Positions 22,170-33,382 of a DNA stretch of 64,000 bases are shown here, in pieces (the stretch's first letter is position 1; the number at the start of each line of letters is the position of its first letter). Both the position numbers and the translations under genes were made by a program. Below the pieces are notes generated by a model. That model made no database searches. It had not been told where the DNA came from and worked only from the letters and a program-made list of their open reading frames with translations. The stretch covers positions 41,305,835 through 41,369,834 of the forward strand of contig CP136066.1 of assembly GCA_032622095.1 (NCBI GenBank), read 5' to 3'. The DNA is from Siphonodentalium dalli. Taxonomy: Eukaryota; Mollusca; Scaphopoda; Gadilida; Siphonodentaliidae.

Positions 22170-22241
22170 GATGTTCTTGAAAACGACAATATTCAGCTTG
22201 ATTGGATGTTCAAGTTCTCCTTCTTGTCCGATGTTGTACAG
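22170..22241 (+). CDS. Receptor guanylate cyclase, kinase-homology exon 3
   Basis: The exon encodes 24 residues in phase 0-0: DVLENDNIQLDWMFKFSFLS, then DVVQ. The DVLENDNIQLDWMF pattern is the receptor-cyclase sequence D-[IV]-L-E-N-[ED]-x-I-x-LDW-M-F, directly after the hinge, and the next helix leads into the G-M-x-[YF]-LH segment. The acceptor is CACTATTGCAG and the donor CAG|GTGAGTAG. About 150 bp downstream the exon end and donor occur again in diverged form (CTTGTGCAG|GTGAGTAG at 22390). Short exon, but the family match is strong. Confidence 0.92.
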
Positions 22242-22375
22242 GTGAGTAGAGCAGGCTACCGCGTGTATTTGTAGTCCAGAATAGGGTTATAATTCATGGA
22301 ATATCTGGTAGCTGCAGATGAACAGAACACGTCAACACATACAATTGTAGTCCAGAATAGAGTTATTATTCTTGG

Positions 22376-22460
22376 CAGATCTTGTGCAGGTGAGTAGAAC
22401 GGGTTACCATGTGTACGTTTAGTCCAGAATATAGTTATCCATCTTGGCAGATATCATGCA
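22376..22460 (+). repeat. Duplicated donor border of exon 22170-22241
   Basis: TTCTTGGCAGATCTTGTGCA followed by GGTGAGTAGAACGGGTTACC copies the exon end TTCTTGTCCGATGTTGTACA and its GGTGAGTAGAGCAGGCTACC. A TAGTCCAGAATAG block follows both donors. A third, donor-less remnant lies near 22443-22462 (CTTGGCAGATATCATGCAG). The GT at 22390 is a credible decoy donor. Reading on from the true exon meets an in-frame TAG before reaching it. Confidence 0.75.
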
Positions 22461-22462
22461 GC

Positions 22463-23032
22463 TTGGAAAATGGCCATTGTGATACAAAGTTTTAATTTGT
22501 TCACACAGCGGAATCCATGAATTGAACACTTACAGTGCTGTTCCTTGCTTTACCATTCATACATACGACGTTTGAGCACGATAGAGAGGTTCCGCTTACA
22601 GCTTGTAGTTTGTAGCTTGTAGCTTGTGGCTTGTAGTTTGTAAGGTAAATGACAGCAAATCATATTGCAATAATTACAAGTGAATGCGAACATATATGTG
22701 CAATTAGGGAACATCTCGTTATTTCTTTGGCATAAAGAGTGATGTTGCATAAGGGATAACTATTTGGTAGTAACAGTTTAAAGAACTCGTGACAATCTGT
22801 TGAGTTATAAATTATAATTATGAACTATCTATATCCAATATGTACTCGAAAGGAGATGGCTGTGTAATGGCTAAAAACTACAAGGAGAATCTCTCTCTGG
22901 TTGTAGTACGCTTGTGATATAATATACATACTGTCTTCTGGCTGCTATACATAACAGAAGTGGGACTGTTTAAAAGCTACAATGTGGTACATATCATGTA
23001 ACATTGTGTGTTGCATCTGATGGTGTGATTTA
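22463..23032. other. Intron sequence
   Basis: It contains a short run of 8-10-bp repeats near 22601-22640 (AGCTTGTAGTTTGTAGCTTG). Nothing else was recognised. Confidence 0.45.
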
Positions 23033-24168
23033 ACCCTTTCTTTACTAAATGTATTGTCCCATGCAGTTATAAAAGTATACATTGTAATGGTTTATTAGTC
23101 ATCCGGGGGAACAATAAGCAGACGACCAAGTCTAAATAGCGTGTCTGTCATTTGCAGAATGAGATCCCCAGACGGTGAATTTAGTGATGATATCCCGCAC
23201 ACAATTCACCCTCTGGAGACCTCATTCTGCTTAGGCCTCATCTTCTGGGAAGTATCTACAGTATCAAATTAACATTGTTTTTTGCTACATTTCCCTTCTA
23301 GGAAGTTTTTATATCCCCTAATTTGCAGAAGATAAAATTCATAATTGAGGTGCCCAATGGGTGAACATCACCAACTTCAACTGGGGAACTTCAATCTGAT
23401 CCTAGGACTGCCATAACAGTTGAGGGCCTTAGCAGAATGAGGTCCCCAGAGGGTGAATTTAGTGATGCTAGCCCGCTATGCGGGATAGCGTCACTAAATT
23501 CACCCTCTGGGGACCTCATTCTGCAAATGACAGACACGTTATTTGCAGACTTGCAGACGACAGATAACACAAGTGCTGAAGGAGTCTAATTGTGACCCGC
23601 CATATCAAATCCAGTCGTAAGTCGAGATTTTTTTACCCTGTGCCAATGCTTTCTCTTATATATGGTCGACTCGCAAATATAAGAGAATGCATTGGCCTAA
23701 CAATTTTTTATCATTGTTTTTAATAAATGTTTCTTACAATTTTTAGGACATAAATAAAAAACATCCATTACCCTACAGGGAGCCCCACACATATATAGAA
23801 GCATATAGAAGAGTGTCGTCTGCTCATGTTTGTCTGGGGCTCTGTATGGGTGAAATTATAAAATTGTTAAAGAATACAAGAACAAATTATTAAAATTGTA
23901 AAAAATTGTTAGGCCAATGCATTCTCTTATATATGCGAAGCGACCTATGGTCGACTCGCATATATAAGAGAATGCATTGGCACAGGGTAAAAAAATCCCG
24001 ACTTACGACTGGATTTGATATGGCGGGTCACAATTTATCAGATCGAAATGTTCAGATAATAAGATCAAGAAACGATGAGTTGTCATTTTTTAAAACTTAT
24101 TTATATCTGAACATTTCCTATGGGAACTACTCATCACTGAGTAAAGTACATAAAGGGTTAGACACAGA
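23033..24168. mobile_element. Nested MITE cluster
   Basis: The outer element starts TTAACCCTTTCTTTACTAAA at about 23034 and ends near 24165 with GAGTAAAGTACATAAAGGG and TTA. It resembles the intact copy at 33124-33382. Two other foldback elements lie inside it: one at about 23117-23563 (GCAGAATGAG.../...CTCATTCTGC with two GGTGAATTTAGTGAT arms) and one at 23590-24035. The order shows insertion of elements into an older element. Confidence 0.65.
23590..24035. mobile_element. Foldback element with TGTGACCCGCC ends
   Basis: The left end TTGTGACCCGCCATATCAAA and right end TTTGATATGGCGGGTCACAA are exact inverted repeats of more than 30 bp, followed by AGTCGTAAGTCG and CGACTTACGACT. The inside carries palindromes of the GCCAATGCATTCTC family. 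An internal block with GGAGCCCCACACATATATAG (about 23778-23850) pairs with TCTGGGGCTCTGTATGGGT, so a further foldback may be nested. Confidence 0.8.
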
Positions 24169-24691
24169 TCCCTAACAATAATTAGTGGAAACACTAAACA
24201 TATCTATATGTAAGATTAATTAATGGAGAATGTACATGCGTGATCTCTCTGATAACATGGCTAGTACACTGGAATCGACCAAACGTGGTCGAACAAGTAT
24301 ACGTCCGTTCACGCTGTAGTTCTGAATACAGTCTCATTTATTTGGCTTCAGGAGGATAAAAATACTTGATTCGAGTCGAGGAACCCCTCCCATCAAAGCT
24401 CAGAGTTATCAGATATCCATTTTTTAAATCTATTCTTTTTCACCACCTGGAATATTTGACGGCCTAGCAAATATTCAGTGAGCCGAACGACATACTTTCG
24501 ATAACACATTGCTTTGAACAAAATGTTGATATATAACACGTTTTGGAAAATGTTATACTAGAGTTGACAGTGGTTAGAATTATTTTTTGGTAATTAATCT
24601 ATTCTGATAACTGATGAGTATTGTGAATAAATGTTGTTAGAATCTGATGATACGGGGACCATCGAATCTGACTGTGTACCTTTAATTACAG
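24169..24691. other. Intron sequence
   Basis: No exon or clear element beyond the MITE cluster. AAAGCTCAGAGTTATCAGAT near 24397 is the reverse complement of a segment near 13870-13890, so a dispersed repeat is present. Confidence 0.45.
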
Positions 24692-24851
24692 GGAATGGTT
24701 TATTTACATAACAGTCGTCTGAAGACGCACGGTCGACTGGCGAGTAATAATTGTGTGATTGATGGTCGCTGGGTTCTTAAACTGACCGATTACGGTTTGG
24801 CAAATTTTAAGTCGAATGGGACTGCATCGGACATCGGAAATATGGATAAAG
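24692..24851 (+). CDS. Receptor guanylate cyclase, kinase-homology exon 4 (pseudo-catalytic loop)
   Basis: The exon encodes 53 residues, phase 0 in and phase 1 out. [20 protein letters not shown] is the catalytic-loop region and [12 protein letters not shown] the metal-binding loop. In true kinases the loop is HRDLKxxN; here it is HGRLASNN, so the catalytic Asp is absent (Arg at that place). DFG reads DYG. Both fit the pseudokinase state known for receptor guanylate cyclases (HGxL, DYG). The acceptor is TTTAATTACAG and the donor AAAG|GTATGC. The last G joins AT of the next exon to give Asp. Confidence 0.94.
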
Positions 24852-26789
24852 GTATGCTGATTAACCAGGTGTGAAACATCTGTTCAACTAATATAGTTTT
24901 ATATATATTGAACTGCTATAATTAAATTTGTCAGTGCCGCATGTATGTCTTCTATGGCTTTGTTTAACACTTTCTTTACTAAATGCGAGTATTGATCCCT
25001 CAGGAATCTTCAGATAATAAGTTCAACAAACATATATGCCAGTCCTATTTACTATTTAAAAGACATATTATGTACTTGTTCGGGTATGTGAAACTGATAA
25101 GTTAGCATTCAGGCACTATGTCAACTGGAGGAATATTAGTATATTAGTAACATCGCCGAAAATTTCAAGCAAATCGACGGTACCACTCCATAGAAATCAT
25201 CGCTTGAACTACCCTCAATTGTAAATATTCGGGACGCAACTATCTGCGATAAACTAACGAAAATGATTTCACCTTCGAGAATAACTGCCATTAATTAATG
25301 TATAAGAATGACGATGTGCGTTGCTAATTTGGATATAATAATTGTATAAATACTTTGAGCAAGATTATTCTCCTTTTCTATTTGATCACCCTACCGCAGT
25401 GTTTCACATTTCCCCCAATTAACAAGAATCCTTCTGCCCTTATTTTATCTGTTATCTGTTCATATTTTCTAAACATCATCTTAATAGCAACCACCAAGGG
25501 TGCTTATACCTAAGGCAGGTGAATGATGTCATATAATTTTTTCTATATCCATCAGTGATTTTTCAAGATCGCGGGTATAGATTTTGATGTCACGTGACTT
25601 CCGGTTACAACCGTGTGGAGATTGCAAAAAAAAACGCGGAATTGGAAATGAAGCATCGTGATAAAAATGAAAGTAACTATACTTCACAAATTACGAAGAA
25701 TTCACGTCTGATTTAAGTCTATTAATTACATTTAGACCAATTTCGCTGGTCAGCTTAATGAAAACGAAAAATGAAGAAGTCATGACGATAATCCAGACAA
25801 GATTTTACAATCCACGACACGTCTCGTCAATTTGGCATTTCGTCTCCGTCGTGACCACTGCATGGTGTTACATAATGTATTCTTAGCGTTATGGCGCCGA
25901 AAAAAGGCAAATATGAGGCACATCATGTGTGGTTGCTCCACTACGTGTCAATTATCATATTTGATCTTTCCAATTGGAACTCCATTTAGTAAAGTAAGAA
26001 TCAAAACTATGGGATGGATCATCTCAAACACCTTGGTATGTGCACAACAAATGGTTCACATGGATATGGGAAAGTGTTTCTATATCTATCACATATTATA
26101 ATATGTGTGGGTGCTTCTTTGGTATCTGTGCATATATATGACCACTTGTAATAATAATTAAACATGTTATTGACATGAGGTCACCCATTTTACAGACCTA
26201 GCCCTTCTTTGGACATTATTCTTCATGATCTGACGCTAATAAATTATGATCAGGTGAAACTAGTCTGAGAAATTCTAACTGGAACGATAATATTTTTGGA
26301 TCATGATAATTATCACTACTATTGACATTGAGTCCAATTCTTAACAAAATAAGAACATATCACAATACGGGTTCGTTTTGTCATATTTTCACTCAGACCT
26401 AGTCATCGTCAACAGTTGACATGAATGTGAAGCGCAACATTTTCATCGGAATAAGGATAATCACAGCAGAGTATCGCCAGACATTCGCTAAATTATGCCA
26501 ACAAATGTCAAAGGTCTAGAGCTGCTTCTGTTTTGTTTTCATTGTGAGCACAGACAATTTATCAGGGAATTATATTATTATGTATTACACTTTGTATTAT
26601 GTTCCCTATTCATGACATAGTAGTCAACATAGTTGGATTTATATATGATCCAGAAATTGTGTTCAGAAACAAATCCCTGTATTTAGCTCCCGTTGTTTTT
26701 ATTATTTCTGCGAAGTGTATACAACTGAGATTATTGAGGCATTGTTTTAGGGAATTACCCAGCTAGATGCCATATACTCAAAATATATT
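24852..26789. other. Intron sequence, no gene recognised
   Basis: Near 24964 a TTAACACTTTCTTTACTAAA block is a fragment of the MITE family at 33124. An open frame at 25832-26101 has no family signature. No other structure was noted. Confidence 0.5.
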
Positions 26790-27150
26790 ATACTAGCAGG
26801 GTGACCCGACTTCGTCCGGGCTGTTTCCCCTCTGCTTTCATCCGTCGAAAGGCGCGATTTGACCTTGAATTGGCAATTTTGAAGGTCAAGGTGAGGTCGG
26901 GGTCACGATTTGAGCCGTCCAAACAATCGCCGGACAAAAGTACCCCTAGGTATCAAATTTCGTCGACATCCCGTCGAAAGGCGCGATTTGACGTTGAATT
27001 GACCATTTTGAAGGTCAAGGTCAGGTCGGGGTCACGATTTGACCCATCTAAAACACTCCCCGGACAAAAGTATCCCTAGGTATCAAATTTCGTCGAATTC
27101 CGTCCGGCAGTTTTCCCGGCCATTGCTAACAAACAAACAAACAGAAGTCC
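26790..27150 (+). mobile_element. Dispersed element with internal duplication
   Basis: ACTAGCAGGGTGACCCGACT opens the block. Two copies of a 150-160-bp module follow, each with CGTCGAAAGGCGCGATTTGA, AAGGTCAAGGT and CCTAGGTATCAAATTTCGTC. It ends CTAACAAACAAACAAACAGA. The pattern resembles the 3' part of a non-LTR retroelement, but no protein is left and the family is uncertain. CTAGCAGGGTTACCC occurs inverted near 37265, suggesting related dispersed elements. Confidence 0.5.
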
Positions 27151-27299
27151 CAAAATATGTATTAGACTTCTCAATTTTGACATCCGCGTGACCAACGGGT
27201 GATGTTCTGCGAGCAAGTTATGTCAAGTATGGATGTTACGATAACACATTATTGTGTGAATGAGGACACCCGTGATCACAATATACGAAATACAGATGA

Positions 27300-27565
27300 G
27301 GTGTGGTGTCCCGTGTCAGTCCAGGGAGCCAGTGTGGTGTTCGTGTAAGTCCAGTGTGGTGCTCGTGTCTGTCCGTGGGGCTGGTGTGGTGTTCGTGTCA
27401 GTCCAGGGAGCTGGTGTGGTGTTCGTGTCAGTCCAGGGAGCCGGTGTGGTGTTCGTGTCAGTACAGTGGGGCTGCTGTATGTTCGTGTCAGTCCATGGAC
27501 CCGTTGTGGCATTCGTGCACCCTGTCTTATATTATCAGTTCAGGGAGCTGGTGTGGCATGCATGT
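27300..27565. repeat. About 30-bp GT-rich minisatellite
   Basis: The unit GTGTCAGTCCAGGGAGCTGG plus TGTGGTGTTC repeats about eight times with moderate drift. Short open frames across it in both directions are by-products. Confidence 0.85.
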
Positions 27566-28193
27566 ACCCTGGCTTAAGTCCGACACCCCTTGACCATAAT
27601 GCACAAAACAAAACAATGCACATTAGCTACATTCATACAACTGGAAAAAGTGCCTGGAAAATGTTCATGAATGTTTCTTAATTTGTTGTATTGCTTATTA
27701 AACTAAGGATATGCCATAAGTTGGTGCATGACTGTCGACTCTGCCAGATATTTGGAGGCTAATTTCGGGGGAAAGTTAGTTCTAGAACAACTTAAGGAAT
27801 TATCAACGAGATGCTATACATACTGAAATCAGCCTTAAAACTCACTCCCGAATAGTTATTGTAGAAATAAATTATCGGGCTGACCCTTACCGGGAATCTA
27901 ACCTATGCCCACGTAGTCTAGCTCTAATTGCGATGATGGAACCCATGACACACGATTATGGAACAACCCCCGTTGGAAATTATATAGAGTTTTGTAGTAA
28001 ACTTTTATAGACTTTTTATGTAGTAAACTGTAGATTATGTGAATTATATAGGTTATTTTTCGTTCATATACCCGAGAGCACAGTATGGCCCCATTACAAT
28101 GAATTGCCTGCAAAGGTACCATCGTGTGAATGTACCACTAACGGTTTTGCTGTTGTCATGTTGTATCAACTTGTATGATACTTTTCTCTGCAG
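27566..28193. other. Intron sequence
   Basis: Nothing was recognised other than the pyrimidine tract and CAG acceptor at its end. Confidence 0.45.
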
Positions 28194-28346
28194 ATCTTAT
28201 ATGGACTTGCCCTGAGTTGTTGAGATTTGGTGATACTAGTTGCAGAGGAACACAGAAGGGCGATGTGTACAGCTTTGCAATCATAGCGCATGAAATATAC
28301 TTCCGAGATGGGGCGTTTACTACAGACGACGGACTCACGTCCAGTG
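28194..28346 (+). CDS. Receptor guanylate cyclase, kinase-homology exon 5
   Basis: The exon is 153 bases, phase 1 in and phase 1 out. It encodes DLIWTCPELLRFGDTSCRGT and continues QKGDVYSFAIIAHEIYFRDG. WTCPELL replaces the APE motif, and GDVYSF-[AG]-II is the strongly conserved helix in which GDVYSFGII is usual for receptor cyclases. The acceptor is TTTTCTCTGCAG and the donor AGTG|GTGAAT. The final G joins AA of the exon at 42853 to give Glu (SSGEITNKV). The intron after it is 14.5 kb. Confidence 0.94.
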
Positions 28347-28379
28347 GTGAATATATCTAGGCATTATTAACCCATGACC

Positions 28380-28630
28380 GGGGCTTCCTGAAATATTGCG
28401 AATACCCTGTGACACTGCATTCTATTATACATGCGTGTCTCTCATAGGGGGCCTCACATATTTTAGAGAATACATTGCCATAACAATAGCTACCTTGATC
28501 TTGTCAGCCAGTGCATTCTCTTGTATGTGCAAGGCTCCCCATGGGAGACTCGCATATATAAGATAATGCACTTGCACATGATCTTTAATGCACGACCAGC
28601 GGTGTTCCTGTCAAGAAAGGGCTAATTAAG
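28380..28630. mobile_element. Diverged relative of the palindromic MITE
   Basis: CCCTGTGACACTGCATTCTA...GAGAATACATTGCC and CCAGTGCATTCTCTTGTATG...TAAGATAATGCACTTGC keep the two-palindrome layout with many substitutions. It is followed by a CACATGATCTTTAATGC block also seen near 62549. It is an old copy. Confidence 0.65.
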
Positions 28631-29138
28631 TAATGTAATAAAAAGTTATTTCTCCACAAGTTTGTATATAAAATGGTGTATGTACATCCAACCGAAAGCC
28701 AATGACTGGCGGTAGCGCATGTTCCAAGGTGCCCGACACTATATGCTATGAATTTGGAAAGTCACTTTAAGCTAGTGTTTCGTGTCTATTTTTATTCGCC
28801 GACTACTCGTCAGGGGACAGGCGATTTAATTAGGTAAGTTGACATTTTATATGTCTGTTAACATGTATTCCATGTGTATATAGTTTGGGCCACGTCATGT
28901 GGTGTTGTTGGATTTGCAAATTTCATGCAATCATTCTGTTAACATGTATTCCATGTGTATATAGTTTTTCCACGTCATGTGGGATTGTTGGATTTGCAAT
29001 TTTCATGCAATCATTCTGTTGGATGGTTTGTAGTTTGTCTTATTTGACTCGCCGTTAATCTTAGTCTGACATATTTCTGACTGTAGCGTCAATAGTTTCA
29101 ACCTCTCCGCGTTCGTTGCGATGTGAATGAGAATGATC
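28631..29138. other. Intron with a 78-bp direct duplication
   Basis: Two copies starting TCTGTTAACATGTATTCCAT lie at about 28854 and 28935. Each continues with CCACGTCATGTGG and TTGTTGGATTTGCAA. No exon is seen. Confidence 0.6.
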
Positions 29139-32100
29139 ATCATCGTCACTATCAGCACCTTATCATAGTCACTATCAGCACCTTATCATCGTCACTATCA
29201 GCACCTTATCATCGTCACTATCAGCACCTTATCATCGTCACTATCAGCACCTTATCATCGTCACTATCAGCACCTTATCATCGTCACTATCAGCACCTTA
29301 TCATCGTCACTATCAGCACCTTATCATCGTCACTATCAGCACCTTATCATCGTCACTATCAGCACCTTATCATCGTCACTATCAGCACCTTATCATCGTC
29401 ACTATCAGCACCTTATCATCGTCACTATCAGCACCTTATCATCGTCACTATCAGCACCTTATCATCGTCACTATCAGCACCTTATCATCGTCACTATCAG
29501 CACCTTATCATCGTCACTATCAGCACCTTATCATCGTCACTATCAGCACCTTATCATCGTCACTATCAGCACCTTATCATCGTCACTATCAGCACCTTAT
29601 CATCGTCACTATCAGCACCTTATCATCGTCACTATCAGCACCTTATCATCGTCACTATCAGCACCTTATCATCGTCACTATCAGCACCTTATCATCGTCA
29701 CTATCAGCACCTTATCATCGTCACTATCAGCACCTTATCATCGTCACTATCAGCACCTTATCATCGTCACTATCAGCACCTTATCATCGTCACTATCAGC
29801 ACCTTATCATCGTCACTATCAGCACCTTATCATCGTCACTATCAGCACCTTATCATCGTCACTATCAGCACCTTATCATCGTCACTATCAGCACCTTATC
29901 ATCGTCACTATCAGCACCTTATCATCGTCACTATCAGCACCTTATCATCGTCACTATCAGCACCTTATCATCGTCACTATCAGCACCTTATCATCGTCAC
30001 TATCAGCACCTTATCATCGTCACTATCAGCACCTTATCATCGTCACTATCAGCACCTTATCATCGTCACTATCAGCACCTTATCATCGTCACTATCAGCA
30101 CCTTATCATCGTCACTATCAGCACCTTATCATCGTCACTATCAGCACCTTATCATCGTCACTATCAGCACCTTATCATCGTCACTATCAGCACCTTATCA
30201 TCGTCACTATCAGCACCTTATCATCGTCACTATCAGCACCTTATCATCGTCACTATCAGCACCTTATCATCGTCACTATCAGCACCTTATCATCGTCACT
30301 ATCAGCACCTTATCATCGTCACTATCAGCACCTTATCATCGTCACTATCAGCACCTTATCATCGTCACTATCAGCACCTTATCATCGTCACTATCAGCAC
30401 CTTATCATCGTCACTATCAGCACCTTATCATCGTCACTATCAGCACCTTATCATCGTCACTATCAGCACCTTATCATCGTCACTATCAGCACCTTATCAT
30501 CGTCACTATCAGCACCTTATCATCGTCACTATCAGCACCTTATCATCGTCACTATCAGCACCTTATCATCGTCACTATCAGCACCTTATCATCGTCACTA
30601 TCAGCACCTTATCATCGTCACTATCAGCACCTTATCATCGTCACTATCAGCACCTTATCATCGTCACTATCAGCACCTTATCATCGTCACTATCAGCACC
30701 TTATCATCGTCACTATCAGCACCTTATCATCGTCACTATCAGCACCTTATCATCGTCACTATCAGCACCTTATCATCGTCACTATCAGCACCTTATCATC
30801 GTCACTATCAGCACCTTATCATCGTCACTATCAGCACCTTATCATCGTCACTATCAGCACCTTATCATCGTCACTATCAGCACCTTATCATCGTCACTAT
30901 CAGCACCTTATCATCGTCACTATCAGCACCTTATCATCGTCACTATCAGCACCTTATCATCGTCACTATCAGCACCTTATCATCGTCACTATCAGCACCT
31001 TATCATCGTCACTATCAGCACCTTATCATCGTCACTATCAGCACCTTATCATCGTCACTATCAGCACCTTATCATCGTCACTATCAGCACCTTATCATCG
31101 TCACTATCAGCACCTTATCATCGTCACTATCAGCACCTTATCATCGTCACTATCAGCACCTTATCATCGTCACTATCAGCACCTTATCATCGTCACTATC
31201 AGCACCTTATCATCGTCACTATCAGCACCTTATCATCGTCACTATCAGCACCTTATCATCGTCACTATCAGCACCTTATCATCGTCACTATCAGCACCTT
31301 ATCATCGTCACTATCAGCACCTTATCATCGTCACTATCAGCACCTTATCATCGTCACTATCAGCACCTTATCATCGTCACTATCAGCACCTTATCATCGT
31401 CACTATCAGCACCTTATCATCGTCACTATCAGCACCTTATCATCGTCACTATCAGCACCTTATCATCGTCACTATCAGCACCTTATCATCGTCACTATCA
31501 GCACCTTATCATCGTCACTATCAGCACCTTATCATCGTCACTATCAGCACCTTATCATCGTCACTATCAGCACCTTATCATCGTCACTATCAGCACCTTA
31601 TCATCGTCACTATCAGCACCTTATCATCGTCACTATCAGCACCTTATCATCGTCACTATCAGCACCTTATCATCGTCACTATCAGCACCTTATCATCGTC
31701 ACTATCAGCACCTTATCATCGTCACTATCAGCACCTTATCATCGTCACTATCAGCACCTTATCATCGTCACTATCAGCACCTTATCATCGTCACTATCAG
31801 CACCTTATCATCGTCACTATCAGCACCTTATCATCGTCACTATCAGCACCTTATCATCGTCACTATCAGCACCTTATCATCGTCACTATCAGCACCTTAT
31901 CATCGTCACTATCAGCACCTTATCATCGTCACTATCAGCACCTTATCATCGTCACTATCAGCACCTTATCATCGTCACTATCAGCACCTTATCATCGTCA
32001 CTATCAGCACCTTATCATCGTCACTATCAGCACCTTATCATCGTCACTATCAGCACCTTATCATCGTCACTATCAGCACCTTATCATCGTCACTATCAGC

Positions 32101-32942
32101 ACCTTATCATCGTCACTATCAGCACCTTATCATCGTCACTATCAGCACCTTATCATCGTCACTATCAGCACCTTATCATCGTCACTATCAGCACCTTATT
32201 ATCGTCACTATCAGCACTTTATCATCGTCACTATCAGCACCTTATCATCGTCACTATCAGCACCTTATTATCGTCACTATCAGCACATTATCATCGTCAC
32301 TATCAGAACCTTATCATCGTCACTATCAGCACCTTATCATCGTCACTATCAGCACCTTATCATCGTCACTATCAGCACCTTATCATCGTCACTATCAGCA
32401 CCTTATCATCGTCACTATCAGCACCTTATCATCGTCACTATCAGCACCTTATCATCGTCACTATCAGCACCTTATCATCGTCACTATCAGCACCTTATCA
32501 TCGTCACTATCAGCACCTTATCATCGTCACTATCAGCACCTTATCATCGTCACTATCAGCACCTTATCATCGTCACTATCAGCACCTTATCATCGTCACT
32601 ATCAGCACCTTATCATCGTCACTATCAGCACCTTATCATCGTCACTATCAGCACCTTATCATCGTCACTATCAGCACCTTATCATCGTCACTATCAGCAC
32701 CTTATCATCGTCACTATCAGCACCTTATCATCGTCACTATCAGCACCTTATCATCGTCACTATCAGCACCTTATCATCGTCACTATCAGCACCTTATCAT
32801 CGTCACTATCAGCACCTTATCATCGTCACTATCAGCACCTTATCATCGTCACTATCAGCACCTTATCATCGTCACTATCAGCACCTTATCATCGTCACTA
32901 TCAGCACCTTATCATCGTCACTATCAGCACCTTATCATCGTC
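29139..32942. repeat. 3.8-kb, nearly uniform 23-bp array (about 165 copies)
   Basis: The unit ATCATCGTCACTATCAGCAC plus CTT is 23 bp. Almost every copy is identical. Changes are limited to one early unit (ATCATAGTC) and a cluster at about 32199-32310 (TTATTATCG, CACTTTATC, CACATTATC, CAGAACC). Since 23 is not a multiple of 3 and the unit has no stop in any of its three + frames, it leaves a 1277-codon open frame (29123-32956) cycling through all frames. I do not regard that frame as a gene. The array lies in the intron between exons 28194 and 42853. Confidence 0.97.
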
Positions 32943-33123
32943 CTTCTCGCATATAGCATAATTACCACCAGGGTTCGCGCTAATTCACATTTGTCAAAAA
33001 ATATTTTCATTGTTACATAAAATTTACTAGTGGTGTTTTATAAGGTTTAGGAAAAGTTAACACCTCCATAAGGATGCACCTCATTATCATCATCAGCAAT
33101 ATCCTAACAGCAGCAGCGAGAGC

Positions 33124-33382
33124 TTAACACTTTCTTTACTAAAATGAGTCTCCCACCTAGCTAAAACTATATACATTGGAATGGTCTATTAGCCACCTGC
33201 AGGGATGTTCAGAAAACAAACGTAGAGGACAAACAGACTAAACGATAATACATGTGCAGAAAGAATCATATTCATTGGTGAGAATTGTTCTGATAATAAA
33301 TTCAAAATGGTCGTTTTTTCTTGTTCATTTATTTGAACATTTCCTAAGCAAACTACTTTAGTATTTAGTAAAGAAATGGTTA
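33124..33382. mobile_element. MITE with TTTCTTTACTAAA ends
   Basis: TTAACACTTTCTTTACTAAA at the left and TTTAGTAAAGAAATGG at the right are inverted, about 260 bp apart. Relatives lie at 23034/24165 (split by insertions) and 24964 (fragment). A TTAA at the left suggests a TTAA target, but the right side reads GGTTAT, so this is not proven. Confidence 0.65.

Noticed and set aside
25832-26101. 89-codon open frame as an exon or small gene
   Set aside because: No family signature, and the receptor exons on either side (24851 and 28194) join in phase without it.
29123-32956. 1277-codon open frame as a giant repetitive protein
   Set aside because: It is fully explained by a stop-free 23-bp unit cycling through three frames. 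It has no independent start context or domain and lies within an intron of the receptor gene.
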